Source: Thermoactinomyces intermedius
Lineage (GTDB): Bacteria > Bacillota > Bacilli > Thermoactinomycetales > Thermoactinomycetaceae
Strand: one strand, 5' to 3'
DNA length: 64,000 bases
NCBI RefSeq assembly: GCF_016055025.1
Contig: NZ_JAECVW010000010.1
Shown: positions 41,839 to 49,830 of the stretch, piece by piece
Layout: each line of letters opens with the position of its first letter
Position numbering within the stretch: the stretch's first letter is position 1
Notes under the pieces: model-generated
What the model was told of the DNA's origin: nothing
The model's database searches: none
The model's input: the letters and a program-made list of their open reading frames with translations, nothing else
Position numbers and translations under genes: made by a program

Positions 41839-42942
41839 TCAGACTTTTTTTCGTTCGGTTTCAAACGCTTTGTGGTAAACATTGGCCCAGGTTTTTTCAT
41901 CTCTTTTCTCTTTTTCCAGCCATGACCATGACGTTGGCAAATCAAAGCCGGTATGTTTCAGTTCCACTTCCACCACCGTCACCTTCCAATGGCGATGGCT
42001 GAAAACATGTTGAAACTCTCCTTTAATTATATAATTTAAAACAGGTATTCGATTTTCTTTGCAAAATTTTTCTATGATTGTCAAATGGCGATCCCCTTTG
42101 GGAATTTCAAAGGTCGGCAAGCCCCAAAGTCCGGCAAGCAATCCTTGTTCAGGCCTTTTCTCCCCGATAAACAAGTTTTGATGTTGAAAAAAGGCCATCA
42201 CCATCTCTTGTTGGACCGGCGGTTTTGCCTTTTTTTTGACCGGAAGTTGTTCTTCCATCCCTTTTTCATAGGCTTCGCACACCGGACGAACCGGACAGAG
42301 CAAACAGCCGGGGGAAACCGGGGTGCAAATGGTTGCCCCCAAATCCATCAACGCCTGGTTGAAATCCCCCGGGGCTTCTTCCGGCATGACTTTCTCAACC
42401 AGAGACTCCATCTTCTTCCGGGTGGTGCCGGATGCTATATCCTCCCCGATGGCAAACAACCGGGAAAAAACGCGCATCACGTTTCCGTCCACGGCCGGAA
42501 TCTTTTGGTCAAAAGCAATGCTCAACACCGCTCCGGCGGTATATGCGCCGATTCCTTTTAATTTTAAAATGGATTTTTTATCTGAAGGGATTTTCCCATC
42601 GCCTTCATGAACAATTTGCTTGGCGGCTTGGTGCAAATTTCGCACGCGCGAATAGTAGCCCAAACCTTCCCAAGCCTTCAACACTTGTTCTTCAGGGGCA
42701 TTGGCCAGATCTTCCACCGTGGGAAATAGCTCCATAAACCGTTCAAAATAAGGAATCACCGTATCGACGCGGGTTTGTTGCAGCATGATTTCGGAAACCC
42801 AGATCCGGTAAGGATCTTTGTTTTTTCGCCACGGCAAATCTCTCTTGTTTTGTCCGTACCAGGTCAGCAATTGTGTCTGAATAGTATGTCGTTTTTCATC
42901 GCTGATGGATAAGTGCTTATCAATCTCACGACTTTTTGGCAA
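41839..42942 (-). CDS. mutY: A/G-specific adenine glycosylase MutY
   Basis: The 367-residue enzyme removes adenine paired with 8-oxoguanine. It shows catalytic Glu51 (WVSEIMLQQT), the HhH LKGIGAYTAGAVLSIAF, Asp152 (VDGNVMRV) and a 4Fe-4S loop Cys206-x6-Cys213-x2-Cys216-x5-Cys222. The C-terminal NUDIX-like domain (about 230-360) recognises 8-oxoG. It starts at TTG 42942 after AAAGGAGG. mutY beside yfhP matches the B. subtilis order. Confidence 0.96.
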   Translation of the reverse strand: MPKSREIDKHLSISDEKRHTIQTQLLTWYGQNKRDLPWRKNKDPYRIWVSEIMLQQTRVDTVIPYFERFMELFPTVEDLANAPEEQVLKAWEGLGYYSRVRNLHQAAKQIVHEGDGKIPSDKKSILKLKGIGAYTAGAVLSIAFDQKIPAVDGNVMRVFSRLFAIGEDIASGTTRKKMESLVEKVMPEEAPGDFNQALMDLGATICTPVSPGCLLCPVRPVCEAYEKGMEEQLPVKKKAKPPVQQEMVMAFFQHQNLFIGEKRPEQGLLAGLWGLPTFEIPKGDRHLTIIEKFCKENRIPVLNYIIKGEFQHVFSHRHWKVTVVEVELKHTGFDLPTSWSWLEKEKRDEKTWANVYHKAFETERKKV

Positions 42943-43184
42943 TCAGTGTCCTCCTTTAGCATGAATTCGGTTCCAAAGGTTATAATCTGAATGAGATGAT
43001 ACAGAAAATCCTGTTATTAACATCATACACGACCTGACCCCGATTTGTATAAATGAATTTTAACGTTCCTTTAAACTATGGACAGCAGTTGTTTTATTAA
43101 AATTAATTTTATCGATTACGTCAATCTTTTCTTTATAAAAATCTGATAAAATTTGTTCAGTCTGTCCCGGAGGAGGGTCTAAAC

Positions 43185-44162
43185 ATGGATACAGGAACCC
43201 ATTTTGTGATGGGGGTGGGACTTTTCGGATTGGCTCAATTGGATCCGGCGGTCACAACCGATCCCGAAACAATGAAATCGGTGCTGCTGGCAACCGTGAT
43301 CGGATCGGAAATCCCGGATATCGATACGCTTTACCGCCTGAAAGGAAATGCCAAATATATCCGGAATCACCGGGGATTCAGCCATTCATTGCCAATGCTT
43401 TTGATCTGGCCCGGTCTCATCACCCTTGGGCTTTTTGTTCTGCTTCCGGAAATGAATGTGTTACACACGTTTTTATGGAGCTTTCTTGCCGTCTTTATCC
43501 ATATCTTTATTGATTTGTTTAATTCTTACGGAACCCAGGCGTTGCGCCCGTTATCAAGAAACTGGGTCGCTTTTAACGTTTTGAATATCTTTGACCCTTT
43601 CATTTTTTCCCTTCATTTGGCCGGGTTTGCCCTGTGGTGGATATGGCCGGCACAATGTGGAAAAATATTCCTTATCATCTATTTGACAATCGCCTGTTAT
43701 ATTGCACTCCGGTTTTGGCAACAGAGAAATCTGCTCCGGATGGCACAAAAACAAGTCAATTTGCTCGGCAGATACACCGTGACCCCCACTTTCCGCTGGA
43801 ATGTGTGGAATTTGATCGTTGAAACCCCGGAAATGGCGAAGGTGGGGGAAATTCGCAATAAACGAATCCATTGGACCGGCCGTTTTCCGAGCAAAGATTT
43901 GCTTCATCCGGCTGTCAAGGAATCGAAAAAGGCCGAGCCCATCCGTGCATTCCTTTCTTTTACTTCTTACGGATATCCCAAAGTCTTTGAACGTCCCTAC
44001 GGTTATGAGGTCCGCTGGCTGGACGTCCGGTACCATTATAAAAGGCATTATCCCTTTTTTGCCATTGCTTTACTTGACCATCATCACCGAATCTTTTACG
44101 CTTATGTTGGTTGGATGAGCAGAGAACAATTAGATAAAAAAACAAAACAATTCATTTCATAA
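43185..44162 (+). CDS. yfhP: YfhP-like membrane-bound metal-dependent hydrolase (DUF457)
   Basis: The 325-residue protein has an N-terminal YdjM/DUF457 domain with DTGTHFVMG, IGSEIPDIDTLYR and NHRGFSHSLP, conserved His and Asp metal ligands. Four membrane segments lie in residues 1-200, followed by a soluble C-terminal domain. The start follows CCGGAGGAGG. The reaction is not known. It is divergent from mutY and is followed by an MscS gene. Confidence 0.9.
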   Translation: MDTGTHFVMGVGLFGLAQLDPAVTTDPETMKSVLLATVIGSEIPDIDTLYRLKGNAKYIRNHRGFSHSLPMLLIWPGLITLGLFVLLPEMNVLHTFLWSFLAVFIHIFIDLFNSYGTQALRPLSRNWVAFNVLNIFDPFIFSLHLAGFALWWIWPAQCGKIFLIIYLTIACYIALRFWQQRNLLRMAQKQVNLLGRYTVTPTFRWNVWNLIVETPEMAKVGEIRNKRIHWTGRFPSKDLLHPAVKESKKAEPIRAFLSFTSYGYPKVFERPYGYEVRWLDVRYHYKRHYPFFAIALLDHHHRIFYAYVGWMSREQLDKKTKQFIS

Positions 44163-44196
44163 ATTCGCACGATGAAACCGGAGGAGAAGTAAAAGA

Positions 44197-45126
44197 ATGA
44201 ATGGAACGGAACAAACATTGAATACGCAATTTGCGGCCGCCGGGGAACTGGCGGTGCAAACCAAAACCCTGTTGACCCGGATGATTGAAGATCCGATGTC
44301 TTACATTGTCCTTCCGGTCGGCCAAATTGCACTCATTGTTGTTTTGACGATCGTGGCACTTCGCTTTGTCGACCGGATTGTGGATAAAATTTTTGACATC
44401 AGCCGGATGGAATCCAAAAAAGCGCAAACCCTCCGCAAGTTGATCAAATCGATTGCCCGTTACGCCATTTACTTTATATCCGCGCTCACCATTTTAATCA
44501 ATCTCGGCTTTGATCCGCTGCCTGTGCTGGCCGGTGCCGGTGTTTTGGGTCTGGCGGTCGGTTTCGGGGCACAAAATTTGATCCGGGATGTCATCAGTGG
44601 CTTTTTTATGATCTTCGAGGGACAACTGGAAGTCGGCGATTATGTGGAAATCAACGGTCAAATCCGCGGAACGGTCGAAGAAGTGGGCCTCCGCATCACC
44701 AAAATTCGCGAATTTAACCAACGACTGCATTATCTTGCGAACGGAAACATCAACCAGGTGACAAATTACAACCGGGATCAGATGCGGGCCATTGTCAATG
44801 TGACAGTTCCTTATGAATCCGACCTGTCAAAAGTGAATGAAGCATTGGAAGAGGTTTGCGCAAGCATTCAAGAAAAGTTTGCCTCCTCTCTGATTCAAGA
44901 GCCGGAAATCTTGGGAATCACCACGATGGATACAAGCGGGGTCACATTCACCCTGACCGCCCTCAGCGAACCGGATCAATTTTGGGCGCTGGAAAGGGCG
45001 ATCCGAAAAGAAGCCATTCTTGTTCTGCACCGATACAATATCGACTTCGCTTATCCGCGCAGTGTGATTTATCACGCAGAAGACGGACAAGAAGTCAAAC
45101 TGGTCAAAGAAGGCTTGGAAGTGTAA
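44197..45126 (+). CDS. small-conductance mechanosensitive channel (MscS family)
   Basis: The 309-residue protein has three N-terminal helices, the pore helix region AGAGVLGLAVGFGAQNLIRDVISGFFMIFEGQLEVGDYV and a cytoplasmic beta domain (INGQIRGTVEEVGLRITKIRE). It opens under membrane tension to release solutes on osmotic downshock. The start follows GGAGGAG. YfhP lies 34 bases upstream, so co-transcription is likely. Confidence 0.94.
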   Translation: MNGTEQTLNTQFAAAGELAVQTKTLLTRMIEDPMSYIVLPVGQIALIVVLTIVALRFVDRIVDKIFDISRMESKKAQTLRKLIKSIARYAIYFISALTILINLGFDPLPVLAGAGVLGLAVGFGAQNLIRDVISGFFMIFEGQLEVGDYVEINGQIRGTVEEVGLRITKIREFNQRLHYLANGNINQVTNYNRDQMRAIVNVTVPYESDLSKVNEALEEVCASIQEKFASSLIQEPEILGITTMDTSGVTFTLTALSEPDQFWALERAIRKEAILVLHRYNIDFAYPRSVIYHAEDGQEVKLVKEGLEV

Positions 45127-45136
45127 GGAAATACAA

Positions 45137-45169
45137 TCAGCCCCTCCTTTTGAAGGAGGGGCTTTTTCA
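45137..45169 (+). terminator. terminator of the MscS gene
   Basis: AGCCCCTCCTT pairs with AAGGAGGGGCT with a short loop and is followed by TTTTTC. Confidence 0.88.
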
Positions 45170-45202
45170 GTTTTCCGAGACCGCTGTTTCGTCAACGGTT
45201 TT

Positions 45203-45403
45203 TTATAGAAATTGCCCGGCAAGCACAAAGACGGTAATGGCAAGAATTGCAATCCCTGTCCACAATGCCATCGCTTTCAGATCCCTCATCAAGATGCCAT
45301 TGGCATCGACTTCAGCCACACGTTTCTTCTTTTGTTGAGCTCTCTTCCTTGCCACTTTCATCTTCTCCTTTACAAATGTCGATCGGATCATTGCCATTTC
45401 CAT
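45203..45403 (-). CDS. small membrane protein coupled to a DNA glycosylase gene
   Basis: The 66-residue product has a strongly basic N-terminal half (VARKRAQQKKKRV) and one C-terminal transmembrane segment (MALWTGIAILAITVFVLAGQF). The start codon overlaps the previous stop as TAATG, so it is probably translationally coupled; no separate ribosome site is seen. No family was recognised. Confidence 0.55.
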   Translation of the reverse strand: MEMAMIRSTFVKEKMKVARKRAQQKKKRVAEVDANGILMRDLKAMALWTGIAILAITVFVLAGQFL

Positions 45404-46302
45404 TATTTTTCGTTTTTCAGGTCTCTCAGGGCATCCCATAAATAAAAAGTAACATAACTGGCATAGGGGGACCAACTTCGGCCAAGTTGGCGGACAGTCG
45501 ATTCATCCGGCCTTTCTTCCATGGAATAAAACTGTTTGACCGCATTTCTCAGCCCGATATCCTGGGCCGGGAGCAGATCGGGCCTCCCCAGTCCAAATAG
45601 CATCACACATTCCGCCGTCCAACGTCCAATCCCCCGGATCGGAAGCAAGCGGGCAAAAACTTCCTCATCGGAACACTGGTCCAGTGCCTCCAGATCCAAT
45701 TTGCCGCCGGCTATCCTCCTCGACAGATCAATAATGTATTCTGCTTTGCGACGATTGAACTGAATCGCTTGCAAATCTTCATACCGGAGCCGGGCAATCT
45801 GTTCCGGAGTCGGGAAAACGGCCCATCGTTCTCCTTGAAACTCCGCTTCATCCCCTGCCAGTTCAATCAAACGGCGAATGAGGACAGCTGCAAAAGATAC
45901 ATTCAATTGTTGCCCGATGATGGTTTTGATCAGGCACTCATGCAAATCGGGATCCAGCACAAAATGCAATCCCTTCCGCGCCAGGATCACCGGGGCCAAC
46001 TCCGGGACTTGTTCCATTTGTTCATAGAACGGTTGCAAGTCCACTTCGGTGGAAAACATGCGGGCCACTTTTTTGCGGAGCCCTTCTTCCTCCTGTTCCC
46101 CCACCTTCCCGGTGATCTCCACCTTCAGGGCAACCTCCTCTTCGTCACAGCTTACCGAGAGCAATAACGGACCGTGCTTTCCGTGAATGGTACGCTGAAA
46201 ACGGCCATGTTGGCAACGGTAAATGCTTTTTTCAAAGAATTGAAGACGTTTGGTCGTCAGTTTGAATGAATACGGATAACTCAATGGAAGCGAAAATTCC
46301 AT
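45403..46302 (-). CDS. DNA-3-methyladenine glycosylase II (AlkA/YfjP-like)
   Basis: The 299-residue HhH-GPD glycosylase shows the IKTIIGQQLNVSFAA segment, the hairpin LPIRGIGRWTAECVMLFGLGRPD and the catalytic Asp in LPAQDIGLRNAVKQFY. It lacks a Cys-rich Fe-S loop, as expected for AlkA. It removes alkylated purines. The N-terminal 110 residues form a TBP-like domain. The closest remembered relative is B. subtilis YfjP. Confidence 0.92.
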   Translation of the reverse strand: MEFSLPLSYPYSFKLTTKRLQFFEKSIYRCQHGRFQRTIHGKHGPLLLSVSCDEEEVALKVEITGKVGEQEEEGLRKKVARMFSTEVDLQPFYEQMEQVPELAPVILARKGLHFVLDPDLHECLIKTIIGQQLNVSFAAVLIRRLIELAGDEAEFQGERWAVFPTPEQIARLRYEDLQAIQFNRRKAEYIIDLSRRIAGGKLDLEALDQCSDEEVFARLLPIRGIGRWTAECVMLFGLGRPDLLPAQDIGLRNAVKQFYSMEERPDESTVRQLGRSWSPYASYVTFYLWDALRDLKNEK

Positions 46303-46344
46303 CGTATTTCTCCTTTCCCTTTCATTTTATGCTCATCCCCAATC

Positions 46345-46375
46345 AAAAAAAAAGACTTTTCCATCAAGAAAAGCC
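46345..46375 (-). terminator. terminator of the LysM-3D gene
   Basis: On the minus strand GGCTTTTC pairs with GAAAAGTC (one G-T pair) with a 6-base loop, followed by nine T residues. It lies about 90 bases after the stop. Confidence 0.7.
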
Positions 46376-46465
46376 CGTTGTTCTAAAAATTCACAATTAT
46401 GAATTGGTTTTTTTGAAAGGCGGCAATGATCCGGCAAACGGACCATCGCCCCGGAAGAGGTAAAC

Positions 46466-47065
46466 TCATTCCACCATTTCAACACGGACATTTTTCTTGA
46501 CTCCGAATTGAAGGGCTTCATCGAGATCTTCCATGTAAACGTCTATCCTGCGCCCGTTGATCGCCCCTCCGGTGTCTTGGGCAATCCGGTAACCAATGCC
46601 CTCAATGTAAACACGGGAGCCGATGGGAATCACATCCGGATCGACGGCAATGGTCACTCCTTCCATCACCGGACTTCCACTCGCCGTGATCCCGTACCCC
46701 GGATCCCCCGGACGTTTGCCGGTTGACTCCGGTCCGGCCGTGTAGGCTGTGAGCGTAAATTCACCGAGGTCCTTCCCCCTTTTCATCGCCGGCATGGCAC
46801 GCGCGGAGGACAATTGGACGGATCCTTGTTTTTTCCGGATCCACAATTTTTGTCCCGGATAGATCTTGTCCGGATCCTTCAGGTGGTTTATCCGTACCAA
46901 GTCTTCCACGGAAACCTCATATTTCTTCGCCAACCGGGTCAACGTATCCCCTTTTTGAACCACCACCGCATCCTCCGCAAGGCTTTCGGCCCCGGCATCA
47001 CCGGCCAACCAACAGCCGGCCAGGGAGAAAGACAAAACAAAGCAAAGCATATGTATCCATTTCAC
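46466..47065 (-). CDS. secreted LysM and 3D domain wall protein
   Basis: The 199-residue protein has a signal peptide (MLCFVLSFSLAGCWLAGDAGA), a LysM domain (VVQKGDTLTRLAKKYEVSVEDLVRINHL...KIYPGQKLWI) and a 3D domain with the three aspartates of AVDPDVIPIGSRVYIEG, AQDTGG and DVYMEDLDEA. This layout resembles YocH-type autolysins (muralytic transglycosylases). GTG 47065 follows GAGGTGG; the Cys of LAGC is also compatible with a lipobox. Confidence 0.88.
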   Translation of the reverse strand: MKWIHMLCFVLSFSLAGCWLAGDAGAESLAEDAVVVQKGDTLTRLAKKYEVSVEDLVRINHLKDPDKIYPGQKLWIRKKQGSVQLSSARAMPAMKRGKDLGEFTLTAYTAGPESTGKRPGDPGYGITASGSPVMEGVTIAVDPDVIPIGSRVYIEGIGYRIAQDTGGAINGRRIDVYMEDLDEALQFGVKKNVRVEMVE

Positions 47066-47157
47066 GGGTACCACCTCAAACCAAAAAGTTTCTTCATGGT
47101 ATCATCCTGATCGAATTTTTCAGATTTTATACACTCTTGTTCCTCTTGGATCAATAC

Positions 47158-47190
47158 AAAAAAGCCGGGGAAATGCACTTCCCCCGGCTT
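47158..47190 (-). terminator. terminator of the O-antigen-ligase-like gene
   Basis: AAGCCGGGG pairs with CCCCGGCTT and the minus strand continues with six T residues directly after the stop. Confidence 0.88.
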
Positions 47191-48540
47191 CTACTCGATT
47201 TTCCGGTGTACAAAAAAGCGATAGATCCAGTACATCACTTCATATGGGATAAAAAGCAGGATCCATGAAATCACTTTTCGCTCCGAAAAAGCGGGAAGTT
47301 CCGGCTCGGGTTCCGAAGGCTTGCTCCAATCCGGCTTATTGACGCAACGACGAACATACTGAGTATGAATGATAATGACACTAAGCATAAACATCAGGCC
47401 GATTTGCGGAGCAATAATCGGATAGTCGTACATTCCATGTCCCAAAAGGGCAATGGTCAAAGACAATAGCATCCCGGCCAGCCTTTTTTCTTCTTTTTGG
47501 TTGGCCACCTTCCGCCAGCGCCTTGCCCGTTGGATGGTCAGCAGCAACATCCAAAGAAACAGGCTCAATCCCAACACACCAAACTCACTGGCAATCCCCA
47601 AAAAAATGTTATGGGCATGATACACATAAAATCCGGCTTCTTTGACGAAAAGCTGGCCGAAATGAAGGGGCAGCACTCCGAGCAACCAATGTTCCCTGAA
47701 AATCTTGAACGCGGTGGTCCACACTTCCAAACGGACTTCAATGGTCGCCTGCAGGGTTTCTTTGCGCGGGATCAGCTCGGGAAAACAAGAAATCAGCAAA
47801 AAAATAGCAAGCGTGATCGTCACGGTGCGTTTTCGGTGCCCCGTCATCCACAGCTGGACAATCAAGCCGATGAGCAATCCGGCCCAGGCACCGCGGGAAC
47901 CCGTACACCAAATCGCCGTCACATAAACCCCGAAAATCAAAAATGCCGTCAACTTATGCCATTTTTTCTTCAACACGGATGCGGCATAAATGCTCATCAG
48001 GGAAAAACAGATGAGCAATGCGGCGGTCAAATTGGAATTTCCCGACGTTCCGATGCTGCGGACGGATCGTTCCGACTGAAAACGAAAATCATTGTAAAAT
48101 TGTAAAATATTACCTACAAAGGAGTCATTGATCACATGCCAATCCATTTGCTGAATAAAAACAATGACCGCAATGTAAAGGCCGCTCAGCCAAAAAGCAA
48201 GGTACGTCTTTTGGACTTCTTGCCAAGACCAGTTCAAATGGCGGATCCAAACCGCCAACATCCAATAAAGCCCAAACATGGCAATCGGAATCAACCCGAT
48301 GGGAATCCCGTAAAACCAGGAAGGTTCAACCAGCCAGCTGACCGCGGAAATCAGCATGAACCCGATGAAAGCCTTCTCCGGCCAATCGAGGTCTTTTACA
48401 AACCGGTATTTTTTCCGATGCCACAAAACAGCTGTTGCAATGCACAAAAGGGCAACCGGCGGCAACAATGGCGTCAAGATAATGGATAAAAATAAAAACT
48501 GTGCCAACCGTTGATTTCCCCAGAAATTTATTACTTTCAA
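47191..48540 (-). CDS. O-antigen ligase/polymerase family membrane protein (Wzy_C)
   Basis: The 449-residue protein has about 11 helices. The Wzy_C-type pattern is visible as GTSGNSNLTAALL, WCTGSRGAWAGLLIG and the periplasmic loop with the conserved H in FYVYHAHNIFLGIASEFGVLGL. In other bacteria the family joins surface polysaccharides or glycosylates proteins, but no glycan cluster lies next to it here. No strong ribosome site is seen before the ATG. It is transcribed alone. Confidence 0.8.
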   Translation of the reverse strand: MKVINFWGNQRLAQFLFLSIILTPLLPPVALLCIATAVLWHRKKYRFVKDLDWPEKAFIGFMLISAVSWLVEPSWFYGIPIGLIPIAMFGLYWMLAVWIRHLNWSWQEVQKTYLAFWLSGLYIAVIVFIQQMDWHVINDSFVGNILQFYNDFRFQSERSVRSIGTSGNSNLTAALLICFSLMSIYAASVLKKKWHKLTAFLIFGVYVTAIWCTGSRGAWAGLLIGLIVQLWMTGHRKRTVTITLAIFLLISCFPELIPRKETLQATIEVRLEVWTTAFKIFREHWLLGVLPLHFGQLFVKEAGFYVYHAHNIFLGIASEFGVLGLSLFLWMLLLTIQRARRWRKVANQKEEKRLAGMLLSLTIALLGHGMYDYPIIAPQIGLMFMLSVIIIHTQYVRRCVNKPDWSKPSEPEPELPAFSERKVISWILLFIPYEVMYWIYRFFVHRKIE

Positions 48541-48813
48541 GAGTATAAACTCCTTTTGATCAAGTTTCGCTCATTTTCGACAGCACATGCAAAATTATTG
48601 TGGACAAAATCGCCTTTTTTATTCCTACTCTACATTGTACACATAATTTATATATATTTCGATTCGCCCATCGGTTCATTCCTCTTTATTCCTTCAAGAA
48701 AAAAGCAACCCTTTCCCTACCATAAAGACTAATATATCCAAACCCTCTCTCCGGGTCAAATATAAAATAACATTTATCTAAAAGAATAAAATGAATTACA
48801 AATTTTAATCACG
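48541..48813. other. AT-rich intergenic region, no gene seen
   Basis: About 270 bases precede the iron-regulated promoter. No open frame with a ribosome site and no repeats were recognised. It should hold the promoter of the divergent Wzy_C gene. Confidence 0.4.
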
Positions 48814-48842
48814 TTGACGATTGAAAATTATTCTCATAGAAT
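48814..48842 (+). promoter_or_regulatory. sigma-A promoter with Fur box in the spacer
   Basis: TTGACG (48814-48819) and TAGAAT (48837-48842) are separated by 17 bases. TGAAAATTATTCTCA (48822-48836) inside the spacer matches the 7-1-7 Fur box TGATAATNATTATCA at 12 of 14 positions. Fur-Fe2+ binding there would block RNA polymerase. Confidence 0.72.
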
Positions 48843-48894
48843 GAAAGACAAATACAAATGCGGTCCGATCAAGGGCTGACTGGAGGCGTTCCTG

Positions 48895-49722
48895 TTGCAA
48901 AAAGGCATCATCGCTCACCAATTGACACTGGCATATGGCTCTTCCACCATTATCCGGGAATTAAATTTGGAAGTTCCGCACGGAAAAATCACGGTTTTTG
49001 TCGGAAGCAACGGTTGCGGGAAATCCACCCTCCTGCGCTCGCTGGCGCGGCTTTTGAAACCGGTTGAAGGGCAAATCATTTTAAATGGAAAAGAAATCCA
49101 CAAATGTCCTTCCAAAGAAATCGCCAAACAGTTGGCAATCCTTCCCCAAGGACCCGAAACTCCCGAAGGATTTACCGTGATGCAACTGGTCAAGCAAGGC
49201 CGTTATCCTTATCAAACTTGGGCCAGCCAATGGTCCAAGGAAGATGAAGAAAAAGTGTTGTGGGCTTTAAAAATGACACAAATGACGGAATATGCGGATC
49301 ATCCGTTGGACGCATTGTCAGGAGGGCAACGGCAACGTGCCTGGATCGCAATGACCCTGGCCCAGGACACGGATGTCATTTTGTTGGATGAGCCGACCAC
49401 TTATCTGGATGTTACTCATCAAATTGAAATTTTAGATCTTTTGTTTGACCTTAACCAGAAAGAAGGGCGTACCATTGTGATGGTCCTGCATGATTTGAAT
49501 TTGGCCTGCCGGTATGCCCATCATATTGTCGCCATCCAAAACCAAACCGTCTATGCCCAGGGTGCTCCGGAAAAGGTGGTCAACGAACGCATGGTTGAAG
49601 AAGTTTTCAAACTGAAGTCCAAGGTGACAACCGATCCGATTTTCGGCACCCCCTTGTGCATTCCTTACGGAAAAGGGCGCCGGATCTCTCAACAAACTTT
49701 CACTGCAACGGGGATTTCTTGA
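48895..49722 (+). CDS. iron/siderophore ABC transporter ATPase (FecE/FepC family)
   Basis: The 275-residue ATPase has Walker A GSNGCGKST, the Q-loop ILPQGP, the signature LSGGQRQRAWIAM and Walker B VILLDEPTTYLD, with the DVTHQIEIL region typical of FecCD-type importers. It starts at TTG 48895 after GGAGG. No permease or binding protein is adjacent, so it must serve transporters encoded elsewhere (a FhuC-like shared ATPase). The upstream Fur box supports a role in iron uptake. Confidence 0.9.
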   Translation: MQKGIIAHQLTLAYGSSTIIRELNLEVPHGKITVFVGSNGCGKSTLLRSLARLLKPVEGQIILNGKEIHKCPSKEIAKQLAILPQGPETPEGFTVMQLVKQGRYPYQTWASQWSKEDEEKVLWALKMTQMTEYADHPLDALSGGQRQRAWIAMTLAQDTDVILLDEPTTYLDVTHQIEILDLLFDLNQKEGRTIVMVLHDLNLACRYAHHIVAIQNQTVYAQGAPEKVVNERMVEEVFKLKSKVTTDPIFGTPLCIPYGKGRRISQQTFTATGIS

Positions 49723-49830
49723 AATCCTCTGCAGCCGTCTTTTTTATTATCGGAATTTTTTGTTATTTAGGGGGAAGAGGTGGGTTCCGTCTGAGAAGCC
49801 CACCTGCATGTGGATCCGTCTTCAAAACAA

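Noticed and set aside
49785..49815. Inverted repeat GGTGGG/CCCACC between the FecE-type and amidohydrolase genes
   Set aside because: It lacks a T-run on either strand and has a long loop; not supported as a terminator.
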